Shown piece by piece: positions 1-8,433 of a stretch of 64,000 nt of DNA (within the stretch, counting starts at the first letter, position 1; each line of letters starts with the position of its first letter). This DNA is from Solimonas terrae (GTDB lineage: Bacteria > Pseudomonadota > Gammaproteobacteria > Nevskiales > Nevskiaceae), in the NCBI RefSeq assembly GCF_011067135.1, contig NZ_JAAMOW010000001.1:310001-374000 (forward strand), read 5' to 3'. The notes under the pieces were generated by a model. The model made no database searches and had not been told where the DNA came from. It saw only the letters and a list, made by a program, of their open reading frames with translations. The position numbers were made by a program, and so were the translations under genes.

Positions 1-592
1 CGATCGCGACGATGATCGCCGACGCCTTGATCAGGGCGATTGCGTCGGCGCCCTTGCGCAAGCCCAGCGACTCGCTGCTGGTGTGGGTCACGGTTGCCAC
101 CAGCAACTCGCCGCCCGACAACGTCAGTTCGATCTCGTCGTTGATGGCGCCGCGCGTCACGCGCGTGACACGGCCGGCGAACTGGTTTCTGGCACTGGTC
201 TGCATCGCCAATCTCCCGAGCACGCGCAGGTCGTCGCCGGCGCGCGCATGTGCTTCGTTCAGGGAATCGAGAAAGCGCCGATGCTCGGCCTCGAGGGCGC
301 GAAAGCTCTGCACCAGATCGACGCCACGTTCAGTCAATCGCGTGCCGCCACCGTGCTTGCCGCCGACGCTGCCTTCGATCAGCGGGCGATCGGCAAGATT
401 GTTCATCGCCGCGACGGCGTCCCAGGCGGCCTTGTAGCTGAGACCGACCGCCTTGGCGGCGGCGGTGATCGAGCCGGTCGCGCCAATCTGTTCGAGCAGC
501 GCGACGCGCGATGCGTTGGCGCTCAGACCCGAGCGCAGCGTGAAGCCGAGATCGGCTTCGAGCTTCAGCGGCGATTTGCGCCGGGCGGCCAT
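1..592 (-). CDS. modE: ModE-family molybdate-responsive regulator, C-terminus cut by window edge
   Basis: The reverse-strand frame starts at ATG 592 and runs off the left edge. The first ~110 residues are a ModE-type winged helix-turn-helix, with the family pattern GSITAAAKAVGLSYKAAWDA, and are followed by the start of a TOBE/molbindin domain (SARNQFAGRVTRV). ModE proteins bind molybdate through molbindin domains and control molybdate uptake and cofactor genes. The gene begins 4 nt after the moeA stop, so it is the visible distal gene of the nitrate/cofactor operon. Only one molbindin segment is visible before the edge, so the domain number is unknown. Confidence 0.85.
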   Translation of the reverse strand, partial: MAARRKSPLKLEADLGFTLRSGLSANASRVALLEQIGATGSITAAAKAVGLSYKAAWDAVAAMNNLADRPLIEGSVGGKHGGGTRLTERGVDLVQSFRALEAEHRRFLDSLNEAHARAGDDLRVLGRLAMQTSARNQFAGRVTRVTRGAINDEIELTLSGGELLVATVTHTSSESLGLRKGADAIALIKASAIIVAI

Positions 593-596
593 GTGC

Positions 597-1838
597 TCAG
601 GGCAAGGCCAGCCACTGCACGACGGCGTGCGCGTCGAGCGCCGCAGCCGCCGGAATCCGCACGAGCGCGCCGGCACTGGCCAGATTGCTGAGCATGTGCG
701 AGTCCTGACGGTCCAGACGCTCGAGCCAGATCCGGCCATCGCCATCGATGCGCACGCTCATGCGCAAGAGCTGCTCGCGGGCGTCGGCGCGCACGGCGGC
801 GGCCAGCCGACCGGTGCGCCAGGCCGGTGCTGCTTCGGCGGCGTTCTGCAGGTGTGCCAGCACCGCCGCGACGTGCACGTGCAGGCCGATCAGCACCGCG
901 CCCGGATTGCCCGGCAAACCGAGCATCAGCGGCCGCGCCTCATCATGGTCGCGCACGCCGAAATACAGGGGCTTGCCCGGCTTCTGCGCGACCTGCCAGA
1001 ACACCTCGCGCACACCGAGCTCTGCCGCGACCGGCCGCACCAGATCGTGATCGCCGACCGACACCCCGCCCGTGGTCAGCAACAGGTCGCAGTTGCGCAG
1101 CGCGTCGTCGACCGCGTCACGCAAGCGGGCGCGATCGTCGATCACGTAATCGATCTGCGGCGCCGGATAGCCGCGCTCGAGAAACCAGCTGCGCAGCAAA
1201 GGCCCGTTCGCATCGAACACGCCGGCTTCGCCGGGCGTGCCCTGCGTCACTTCGTCGCCGGTCACCAGCACCCGCACCCGCGGCATGCGCGCGACCTCGA
1301 CTTCGGCGACGCCGGCCATCGCCAGTGCCGCAATCAATCCGGCATGCAGACGCTGGCCGGCCTGCGCCAGCGGGCTGCCGGCACGCAGTTCCTCGCCCCG
1401 CATGCGGACATCGACGCCTGCCGCCAGGGCATGACGCAGCAGCGCATATTCGCCATCACGCTCGACGATCTCCTGACGGGCCACGGTGTCGGCACCGGCC
1501 GGTAGCCGGCCACCGGTGAAAATGCGCATGGCATGCCCGGCCGGCAGCGGCGCGTCCGGTGCCACCCCGGCCCGCACTTCGCCGGCGAGCGGCAAGCGCA
1601 ACGGTGCCGGCTTGCCGGCCGTGGCCAGATCGGCGGAACGCAGGGCGTAACCGTCGACCGCGCTTTGCGTGAACATCGGCAGATCGACTGCCGCCGAGAC
1701 CGGCGCTGCCAGTACGTGCTGCAAGGCGTCGGCCACCGGCAGGCGCTGCGCCGGCAGGCTGCGCACTTCGCGTGCGTAACACGCCAGCGCCGCGTCGAGC
1801 GGCAACAGCACGCCGTGTGCGCAGTCGTGAGCGCTCAT
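597..1838 (-). CDS. moeA: Molybdopterin molybdenumtransferase MoeA
   Basis: A protein of about 413 residues matching MoeA in length and content. MoeA inserts molybdenum into adenylated molybdopterin in the last step of cofactor synthesis. Visible family segments include the FTQSAVDGYALR region near the N-terminus, the TTGGVSVGDHDLV motif and the MLGLPGNPGAV motif. An in-frame GTG at 1868 overlaps the moaCB stop and would add ten residues. ATG 1838 gives the usual length and is preferred, though neither start has a clear Shine-Dalgarno. The gene lies between moaCB and modE. Confidence 0.93.
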   Translation of the reverse strand: MSAHDCAHGVLLPLDAALACYAREVRSLPAQRLPVADALQHVLAAPVSAAVDLPMFTQSAVDGYALRSADLATAGKPAPLRLPLAGEVRAGVAPDAPLPAGHAMRIFTGGRLPAGADTVARQEIVERDGEYALLRHALAAGVDVRMRGEELRAGSPLAQAGQRLHAGLIAALAMAGVAEVEVARMPRVRVLVTGDEVTQGTPGEAGVFDANGPLLRSWFLERGYPAPQIDYVIDDRARLRDAVDDALRNCDLLLTTGGVSVGDHDLVRPVAAELGVREVFWQVAQKPGKPLYFGVRDHDEARPLMLGLPGNPGAVLIGLHVHVAAVLAHLQNAAEAAPAWRTGRLAAAVRADAREQLLRMSVRIDGDGRIWLERLDRQDSHMLSNLASAGALVRIPAAAALDAHAVVQWLALP

Positions 1839-1854
1839 GCGATCGCGACCACCG

Positions 1855-2778
1855 TCATTGATAGCCACCCGGATGCGGCAGGTCGCGACAGACTTCGAAG
1901 ACGTGAATCAGCGACGGCAGGATCGCCGCCAGCGATTCCGATGCGCCGCCGCGGCTGCCCGGCAAGGTCACCAGCAGGGTGTCGCCGGCAAACCCGGCGA
2001 CGCCGCGCGACATCGCCGCATACGGCGTGCGCCGCTGGCCGAAGGCGCGTGCCGCTTCCATCAGGCCCGGCAGCTCGCGCGTGATCAAGGGCTTCAGCGT
2101 ATCGACGGTGATGTCGCGCCTGCCGATGCCGGTGCCGCCGACCGTGGCGATCAGGGCATGCTGCTTGCGCAGCTCGTTGACCGCGTCAAGCAGGGCCTGC
2201 GGTTCGTCCGGCAGCACCGCGTAGTGAATCGGCGCGAAGCCGGCGGCCTGCAGCTCACCCTCGACGGCGCGACCGGCGGTGTCGGGCTTGCGACCGGCCG
2301 CGACGGTGTCGGACAGCACCAGCACGGCTGCCGCCACCGGTGCCGGCAGCCGGCGCCTGTACTGCGACTTGCCGCCACGCTTCTCGTCGAGCCGGCATTC
2401 GCGAATGCACAACTCGGCCGGCTCGCAGTACGGCTTGAGCATGTCGTAAATCGTCAGGGCCGCGATGCTGGCCGCGGTCAGCGCTTCCATTTCGACACCG
2501 GTCGGCGCGATGGTCTCGACCTTGGCGATGATCCGGACGCGATCCTCGGCAAGCTCGAACAGCACATCGGCCTGGTAGATCGGCAGCGGGTGGCAGAGCG
2601 GGATGAGCTCGTCGGTGCGCTTGGCCGCGAGGATGCCGGCGACGCGGGCCGTCTTCAGCGGGTCGCCCTTCTCGGTGTCACCGCTGCGCAGTCGCGCGAT
2701 GCAATGCGCCGGCGCCAGCAATTCGGCCGATGCACGCGCGCGGCGCAAGGACTCCGGCTTCATTCCCACGTCTTTCAT
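1855..2778 (-). CDS. moaCB: Fused MoaC/MoaB molybdenum cofactor biosynthesis protein
   Basis: This 307-residue protein joins two pathway enzymes. Residues ~1-150 are MoaC (cyclic pyranopterin monophosphate synthase), with the KTARVAGILAAKRT and LIPLCHPLP motifs and the lysine region EKRGGKS. Residues ~155-307 are a MoaB/Mog-type adenylyltransferase fold with the TVGGTGIGRRDITVD and TLPGSRGG motifs. MoaC acts with MoaA on GTP; MoaB/Mog proteins activate molybdopterin by adenylation. moaC-moaB fusions are known in other bacteria. The start is ATG 2778; a second ATG five codons in is possible. Confidence 0.92.
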   Translation of the reverse strand: MKDVGMKPESLRRARASAELLAPAHCIARLRSGDTEKGDPLKTARVAGILAAKRTDELIPLCHPLPIYQADVLFELAEDRVRIIAKVETIAPTGVEMEALTAASIAALTIYDMLKPYCEPAELCIRECRLDEKRGGKSQYRRRLPAPVAAAVLVLSDTVAAGRKPDTAGRAVEGELQAAGFAPIHYAVLPDEPQALLDAVNELRKQHALIATVGGTGIGRRDITVDTLKPLITRELPGLMEAARAFGQRRTPYAAMSRGVAGFAGDTLLVTLPGSRGGASESLAAILPSLIHVFEVCRDLPHPGGYQ

Positions 2779-2801
2779 GTCGTGTCCGTCGGCGCAGCGA
2801 A

Positions 2802-3311
2802 TCAGTCGTGCGCGTGATGATGGTGATGGCGGTGATGATGATCAGCGGCTGCCGGCGCGCCGTCGTCGATATCCGGCGCGATGCAGCAGCCTTCGACAAA
2901 GGCGCTGCTGCCGTCGGCGTAGAACTCTTCCTTCCAGATCGGCACCTCGTGCTTGACGCGATCGACCGCCTCCTTGCACGCCGCGAACGCTTCGGCCCGG
3001 TGCGGTGCCCGCGCCACGCAGTAGATCGCGACCTCGCCGATCGCCAGCGCCCCGACCCGGTGCAGCACGCGCACGTAGGGCGCGCCGTGCCTGGCCGATA
3101 CCGCGTGCTCGATGTCGCGGATCTGCTTCTCGGCGAGCGGAGCGTATGCGGTGTAGCTCAGGCTGAGCACCGTCTTGTCGTCGTGATGATCGCGCACGGT
3201 GCCGGCGAACATCGCCAGTCCGCCGCATTCGGGAAAGGCATGCCAGGCCAGCAGCGGCTCCAGCGCCAGCGGCTGGTCCTGGATGCGCTTCGGATCGTCG
3301 GATGAAATCAT
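2802..3311 (-). CDS. moaE: Molybdopterin synthase catalytic subunit MoaE with His-rich tail
   Basis: MoaE works with MoaD to put two sulfurs into precursor Z. The body (residues ~10-150) is typical, with MFAGTVRDHH, LHRVGALAIGEVAI, PHRAEAFAACKEAVDRVKHE and IWKEEFYADG. At 169 residues it is longer than usual because of a histidine-rich C-terminus (residues ~156-169, ten His). That tail is coded by an ATG/GTG-repeat-like stretch at 2802-2845 and looks like a metal-binding or storage extension. It sits 23 nt upstream of moaCB. Confidence 0.93.
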   Translation of the reverse strand: MISSDDPKRIQDQPLALEPLLAWHAFPECGGLAMFAGTVRDHHDDKTVLSLSYTAYAPLAEKQIRDIEHAVSARHGAPYVRVLHRVGALAIGEVAIYCVARAPHRAEAFAACKEAVDRVKHEVPIWKEEFYADGSSAFVEGCCIAPDIDDGAPAAADHHHRHHHHHAHD

Positions 3312-3371
3312 GTTGTGATCACTGCGGATTCGACGGCCGTCATGATACGCGGATGCGCCGCGCTGCCGGCA

Positions 3372-3818
3372 TCACGATGGAAGTGACAACAGGCCGGCGG
3401 CGCCGCCCGGCAATGCGGCGAAGGCGCCCGGCGGCATCAGTCCGCGCATCCGCGCACGACGGACCGCCCGCGGCACACGCAGACCCGGCACGACAAAGCC
3501 CACGCCGACCGGCAGCAGCTGACAGCACACCGGATCGCAAATCAGCGCCCGACAGGATCGCGGCGCCGGCCACGGCAGCAGACCGAAGTGGACCGCGATC
3601 AGCAACAGTCCGCTGCCGCAAAGCACCAGCATCAGGGCGATGCGCACCGCGGCGCTTCGCAGGCGTCGACTCCATCGGATCGGGCGTCCGCTGCACGGTC
3701 CGGGCTGCGATGCCACGCGGCTGCGCGGGACGGCTCGGCGCGCGATCCGGGTGCGCCCGCCTTCGCGGCGGATCGTGGCTGGCAGACGGCGCCGGGCGTC
3801 GCCAGCGCGCCAGTTCAA
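3372..3818 (-). CDS. Small basic membrane protein of unknown function in the moa cluster
   Basis: The frame begins with TTG 3818, whose last two bases form the start of the moaD TGA (TTGA overlap). The same arrangement links nasA to mobA nearby, which supports translation here. The first ~57 residues are arginine-rich. They are followed by a clear hydrophobic segment (ALMLVLCGSGLLLIAVHFGL) and a Cys-rich stretch (ALICDPVCCQLLP) leading to a second weaker hydrophobic segment. I do not recognise a family. The first ~50 residues may be untranslated if an internal Met starts the protein. A competing frame at 3340-3822 has no membrane segment and looks like a shadow. Confidence 0.45.
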   Translation of the reverse strand: MNWRAGDARRRLPATIRREGGRTRIARRAVPRSRVASQPGPCSGRPIRWSRRLRSAAVRIALMLVLCGSGLLLIAVHFGLLPWPAPRSCRALICDPVCCQLLPVGVGFVVPGLRVPRAVRRARMRGLMPPGAFAALPGGAAGLLSLPS

Positions 3819-4066
3819 CCACCCGCTACCGGCGGCAGCAGCGCGATGCGGGTGTCGGCCTGCAGCAGCTCGCGGCGCAGGATCAGACGATCGCCGATCG
3901 CGCAGGCGCAGCGCGCCAATACCGGCGCCAGTTCCGGACGCAACTCGGCCAGCGCCTGCAATGCCGCGTCCAGCGTCAAGGGCGCCGACATTGGCAAGCG
4001 CTGTTCCGATGCACCGCCGAGGCGCAGCAGCTGGCCATGGAATTCGAAGGTGAGCGTCAATGCCAT
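3815..4066 (-). CDS. moaD: Molybdopterin synthase sulfur carrier subunit MoaD
   Basis: An 83-residue ubiquitin-like protein ending in Gly-Gly, the terminus that is adenylated and thiocarboxylated to donate sulfur to MoaE. The length and the final VAGG fit MoaD. It follows moaA after 3 nt and overlaps the next small gene by TTGA. No moeB-type activating enzyme is seen in the window, so activation must come from elsewhere. Confidence 0.9.
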   Translation of the reverse strand: MALTLTFEFHGQLLRLGGASEQRLPMSAPLTLDAALQALAELRPELAPVLARCACAIGDRLILRRELLQADTRIALLPPVAGG

Positions 4067-4069
4067 CTC

Positions 4070-5056
4070 TCAGCCGCCGATGGCGTGCATGGTCAGCGGA
4101 CGTTCGACCGGTCCCTGGCGCGCGGCGTAGCCGCGATCCTTGTGCCAGACGGCATCGCGGATCGCATCGAGCAGATCTTCGTCGGTCACACCGGCGCGCA
4201 GGCGTTCGCGCAAGGGCAGCCCGCGTTCCGCAAACAGGCAGGTGTAGAGCTCGCCGGTGGCGGTGATGCGCAGACGATCGCAGCTCGCGCAGAACGGATT
4301 GCTGACTGTCGAGATCACGCCAATCTCGTAGCCGCCGTCGAGCCGGTAGCGCGTTGCCGGATCGTGGCTGCGCGGCAGCGCTTCGACCGCGAAGCGCTCA
4401 CGCAGCGCATCGAGGATTTCCGCTTCACTGACGACCTGCTCACGCTGCCAGCGGCCCGGTGCATCGAGCGGCATGTATTCGATGAAGCGCAGCGGCAGGC
4501 CGCGCGCACGCGACCATTCGACGAGCGGCACGATCTGTTCGCCATTGTCCTCGCGCAACAGCACGGCATTGAGCTTGATCGGCAGACCGGCCGCCTGCGC
4601 TGCCTCGATGCCGTCGATCACCGGCGCGAGTTCACGACCGGTCATGTGGCGGAACGTGGCCGGCTCGACACTGTCGAGACTGATGTTGAGATCATCGAGC
4701 CCGGCCGCCTTCAGGGCCTGCGCCTGCGGTGCCAGCAGCGAAGCATTGCTGGTCATCGAAATGCGCTGCAGACCGAGCGGGCGCAGAGCATCGAGCGCCG
4801 CCACGCATTCCAGCAGGCCGCGGCGCAGCAGCGGCTCGCCACCGGTCAGGCGGATATGGGTGATGCCGTCGAGCACCATCACGCGCGCCAGCTGCGCGAT
4901 CTCCTCGATCGTCAGCACCTGCGCCTTCGGCAGCCACTGCGGATGTTCCGGCATGCAGTAGCGGCAGCGGAAATTGCAGCGATCGGTCAGCGAAATCCGC
5001 AGCTTGCGCTTGCGGCGTCCGTGCTGGTCGATCAGGTTGGAGAGTTTGGCTTCCAC
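4070..5056 (-). CDS. moaA: GTP 3',8-cyclase MoaA (radical SAM)
   Basis: A 328-residue radical-SAM enzyme for the first step of molybdopterin synthesis from GTP. It shows the N-terminal CNFRCRYC cluster (C27, C31, C34), the RLTGGEPLLRRGL motif, a C-terminal second Fe-S site (CASCDRLRITATGELYTC) and the terminal Gly-Gly needed for activity. The chosen start is GTG 5056, inside the end of mobA, because it gives normal length. The open frame continues upstream over mobA but has no domain content there. Confidence 0.95.
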   Translation of the reverse strand: MEAKLSNLIDQHGRRKRKLRISLTDRCNFRCRYCMPEHPQWLPKAQVLTIEEIAQLARVMVLDGITHIRLTGGEPLLRRGLLECVAALDALRPLGLQRISMTSNASLLAPQAQALKAAGLDDLNISLDSVEPATFRHMTGRELAPVIDGIEAAQAAGLPIKLNAVLLREDNGEQIVPLVEWSRARGLPLRFIEYMPLDAPGRWQREQVVSEAEILDALRERFAVEALPRSHDPATRYRLDGGYEIGVISTVSNPFCASCDRLRITATGELYTCLFAERGLPLRERLRAGVTDEDLLDAIRDAVWHKDRGYAARQGPVERPLTMHAIGG

Positions 5057-5661
5057 GATTCGGCAGTATGCGCGTCGGCGAGGCGTTCCGGCGTGTTGAG
5101 ATTGAGCAGCGGCCCGGGCCAGTTGTCGATCGCGACCGCGACCGCGCCCTGAGCCGCCAGCCAGCGCCCGACGGCATATTGTCCGTGCTCCAGCGCATCC
5201 TGCAAGGCGGCGAAGCGGCGGCGATGCAGCAGGCACAGCGGATACAGCGGTTCGCCGGCGATCACGGCGTAGGCGGCATCGGCCCCGGCGGTACGCGCGG
5301 CACACCACAGTCGGGCGGCCAGATCGCCCGGCAGGCCGGGTGTATCGCAGGGCGCCGCGAGCAGCCAGTCGTGCGTGACGAGCCGCGTGGCGGCGTGGAT
5401 GCCCGCCAGCGGCCCGCGAAAGTCCGGCCAGGCGTCGCTGACCAGGGGCGCGTCGAATTGCGCATAGGCCTCGTGATTGCGATTCGCACTGATCATGCAG
5501 CTGGCGACCTGCGGCCGCAGCGCCTGCAGCACATGGCGGACCAGCGGGGTTCCGTGCAGCAGGCTCAGGCCCTTGTCGGCCCCCAGCATCCGCAGACCGC
5601 GGCCGCCGGCCAGGATGACGCCTTCGATGTCCGCACGCGCGGCGCCTGCCGCTGCATTCAA
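5032..5661 (-). CDS. mobA: Molybdenum cofactor guanylyltransferase MobA
   Basis: A 209-residue nucleotidyltransferase that adds GMP to molybdopterin to make the MGD form used by NasA-type reductases. The N-terminal VILAGGRGLRMLGADKG signature binds GTP, and LLAAPCDTPGLP is the metal/nucleotide segment. The likely start is TTG 5661, which overlaps the nasA TGA as TTGA; no ATG or GTG is available nearby in frame. The 3' end overlaps moaA by 25 nt. Its position directly after nasA matches the need of NasA for bis-MGD. Confidence 0.9.
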   Translation of the reverse strand: MNAAAGAARADIEGVILAGGRGLRMLGADKGLSLLHGTPLVRHVLQALRPQVASCMISANRNHEAYAQFDAPLVSDAWPDFRGPLAGIHAATRLVTHDWLLAAPCDTPGLPGDLAARLWCAARTAGADAAYAVIAGEPLYPLCLLHRRRFAALQDALEHGQYAVGRWLAAQGAVAVAIDNWPGPLLNLNTPERLADAHTAESWKPNSPT

Positions 5662-8375
5662 GGCGCGGCCTCGACCAGCGCACACTCGGCCAGCAGACCG
5701 CGGATTTCCGGCAGGCAGGAACCGCAGTTGCCGCCCGCGCGCAGGCAAGCGGTGACATCCTTCGGCGACTTCAGGTCGCGCTCGCGGATCGCCTGGACGA
5801 TCGTGTTGCGGCCGACGCGAAAGCAGGAGCAGACCAGCGGACCACTGTCCTGCACGGGGCCGAGCGGAGCGCCGGCCAGCAGGCCGACGCGATCGCGTTC
5901 GGTCAGGCGCGCGCGGCCGAACAACTCCGCAAGCCAGCCGCGTGCGGGCAGCAGGTCCGGCGGTGCGACATAGAGGCAAGCCTGCAAGCGTCCATCCCGA
6001 AAATGCGCGGCGTGGTAGATGCCGCTGGCATCGTCACGATACTCGATCCAGTCGCCAGCCGACACGCCGAGCCTGAGCACGCTGCGGGCCCAGGCGCTGC
6101 GATCGTCGAGCTTGCCGCGACCGGAGAACTCGTACCGCTGCACGTCCGGCGCCTGCACCTTGGCCCACCACGCGAAAGGCTGAAGATCGACTTCGCCACG
6201 CGCGTAGAGCACGCCCTGCCACTCGGCGCGGAATTCGTCGACGCGCACCGGCGTGTGCTTGAACTCCGGCTCGCCGGACACCGGATCGACGACCGGGTTG
6301 ACCAGTGCGCCGACACGCGCATCGGAGGCGAACTGGTCGTTCCAGTGAATCGGCACGAACACCTGGCCACGGCGCATCTCGCCGCTGCAGCGTACGCGCG
6401 CAACCAGCGTGCCCCAGCGCGAGGTGACCCGCGCCAGACCGCCTTCACGCAGACCGCAGGCCAGCACGTCGGCAGCGTGCAGGTCGACATACGGCTCCGG
6501 CAGATGGGCGCCCAGTGTCGGCGCCACGCCGGTGCGCGTCATCGTGTGCCACTGGTCGCGAATGCGTCCCGTGTTGAGGATGAACGGGAATTGCTCGCTG
6601 AGCGGATGCGCCGGTGCGACCGGCGTGACCGGCACGAACATCGCGCGACCGTCTTCGGTCGGAAAACGTCCGTCGCCGAACAGGCGCTCGCTGCCGATAC
6701 CCGGGGCCGGTACCGGCCAGCGGATCGGCGCCAGGGCATCGTATTCGGAGTCCGACATGCCGGCGAGGCCGGCAAGATTGAAGACGCGCTCGCCGCCGTT
6801 CTCGAACGCCGACAGGCGCGCGTGCTCGTCGAAGATCTGCTGCGGTCCGGCGTAGTCGAATGCCTGCTCGTGGCCCAGCCGCCGGCCGACTTCCGCGAGT
6901 GCCCACCAGTCCGGCCGCGCCTCGCCCGGTGCCGCGCGAAAGGCGCGTTGCCGCGAGATCACGCGTTCGGAATTGGTCACCGTGCCGTCCTTTTCGCCCC
7001 AGGACAGCGCCGGCAGCAAGAGATGCGCAAGTTGTGCGGTATCGGTCGACGCGACGACATCGGACACGACCACGAAGTCGCAGCGTCGCAGGGCTTCACG
7101 CACGCGATCGGCGTCCGGCAGGCTGACCACCGGATTGGTGGCCATGATCCACAGCGCCTTGATCCGGCCGTCGTGCACGGCCTCGAACAGATCGACCGCC
7201 TTCGGACCCGGCGTCTCGGCAACGGTCGGACTGTTCCAGAAACGCTGCACGAGCGCCCGCTGCCGCGGATCGCCAAGTTCCAGATGTGCGGCAAGCGTGT
7301 TGGACAGGCCGCCGACCTCGCGACCGCCCATGGCATTGGGCTGGCCAGTCATCGAAAACGGCCCCATGCCGGGCTTGCCGATCCGGCCCGTGTACAGATG
7401 ACAGTTGATGATCGCGTTGACCTTGTCGGTGCCCTGCCCCGACTGGTTGACGCCCTGCGAGAACAGCGTCACGACCTTGTCGGTCGCAGCGAACAGGTTG
7501 AAGAACGTTTCCAGCCTGTCGCGCTGCAGGCCGCAGCTGACCGCCAGCGCATCGAGATCACCCGCCGTTTCCGCGGCCGCGGCGAGCGCGGCATCGGCGT
7601 CGCGCGTGTGTGCCGCGATGAAGTCGCGATCGGCCGCGCCATGCGTGGCCAGCCAGGCCAGCAGACCATTGAACAGCGGCACATCGCTGCCCGGCGCCAG
7701 CGGCAGATGCAGATCGGCGATGTCGCAGGTCGGCGTGCGGCGCGGATCGACGACGACGACGCGCAGCTCTGGGCGGCGTTCCTTTTCGGCGACGATGCGT
7801 TGATACAGCACCGGATGGCACCAGGCCGTATTGGAGCCGACCAGCACGACCAGATCGGCAAGCTCGAAATCCTCGTAGCAGCCGGGCACCAGGTCTTCGC
7901 CGAATGCGCGCTTGTGTCCGGCCACCGCCGAGGACATGCACAGGCGCGAGTTGGTGTCGATGTTGGCCGAGCCGAGATAGCCCTTCATCAACTTGTTGGC
8001 GACGTAGTAGTCCTCGGTCAGCAGCTGACCGGAAACATAGAACGCGACGCTCTCCGGACCGTGGCGCGCGATCGTCCGTGCGAAGCGTGTCGCGATTTCG
8101 GACAGCGCATCGTCCCAGGCCAGCGCCTGCCAGCGTTCCGGGCCGCTTTCGGCGACGCGGCGCTGCGGCCGCAGCAGGCGGCCGTCGAGGCCCAGGGTTT
8201 CACCGAGCGCACTGCCTTTCACGCACAGGCGCCCGCCATTGGCAGGATGCTGTACATCGCCGCTGACCGTGAGCTTCCTGGTATCGACCCGTACGCCGCA
8301 ACCGACGCCGCAATACGGACAGGTCGTGGCGAGGCCGCCGGCTGCCGCAACGGACTGCAGCGAAGCCGCGCTCAT
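5658..8375 (-). CDS. nasA: Assimilatory nitrate reductase catalytic subunit, BFD-like C-terminus
   Basis: A 905-residue molybdopterin oxidoreductase that reduces nitrate to nitrite in the cytoplasm. The N-terminal 4Fe-4S ligands are C19, C22, C26 and C51 (CPYCGVGC, then RLCVKGS). There is no Tat signal, as expected for the assimilatory type. The C-terminal ~60 residues form a BFD-like 2Fe-2S domain (VCSCFRVGR, then GNCGSCLPEI), as in Klebsiella NasA. It sits between the NirD/FAD-reductase fusion, its probable electron donor, and mobA. Confidence 0.95.
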   Translation of the reverse strand: MSAASLQSVAAAGGLATTCPYCGVGCGVRVDTRKLTVSGDVQHPANGGRLCVKGSALGETLGLDGRLLRPQRRVAESGPERWQALAWDDALSEIATRFARTIARHGPESVAFYVSGQLLTEDYYVANKLMKGYLGSANIDTNSRLCMSSAVAGHKRAFGEDLVPGCYEDFELADLVVLVGSNTAWCHPVLYQRIVAEKERRPELRVVVVDPRRTPTCDIADLHLPLAPGSDVPLFNGLLAWLATHGAADRDFIAAHTRDADAALAAAAETAGDLDALAVSCGLQRDRLETFFNLFAATDKVVTLFSQGVNQSGQGTDKVNAIINCHLYTGRIGKPGMGPFSMTGQPNAMGGREVGGLSNTLAAHLELGDPRQRALVQRFWNSPTVAETPGPKAVDLFEAVHDGRIKALWIMATNPVVSLPDADRVREALRRCDFVVVSDVVASTDTAQLAHLLLPALSWGEKDGTVTNSERVISRQRAFRAAPGEARPDWWALAEVGRRLGHEQAFDYAGPQQIFDEHARLSAFENGGERVFNLAGLAGMSDSEYDALAPIRWPVPAPGIGSERLFGDGRFPTEDGRAMFVPVTPVAPAHPLSEQFPFILNTGRIRDQWHTMTRTGVAPTLGAHLPEPYVDLHAADVLACGLREGGLARVTSRWGTLVARVRCSGEMRRGQVFVPIHWNDQFASDARVGALVNPVVDPVSGEPEFKHTPVRVDEFRAEWQGVLYARGEVDLQPFAWWAKVQAPDVQRYEFSGRGKLDDRSAWARSVLRLGVSAGDWIEYRDDASGIYHAAHFRDGRLQACLYVAPPDLLPARGWLAELFGRARLTERDRVGLLAGAPLGPVQDSGPLVCSCFRVGRNTIVQAIRERDLKSPKDVTACLRAGGNCGSCLPEIRGLLAECALVEAAP

Positions 8376-8433
8376 GCCACGGCCCCGCGGGACAGACCGG
8401 CGCGGACGGCGGCGGGTCGGATCATCGCCGCGC

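Noticed and set aside
3340-3822. Alternative 160-codon frame between moaD and moaE
   Set aside because: Arg/Ala/Ser-rich shadow without membrane segments; the overlapping 3372-3818 frame has better protein character.
5057-5758. N-terminal extension of moaA
   Set aside because: Open frame over mobA and the end of nasA with no domain content; the radical-SAM domain begins right after GTG 5056.
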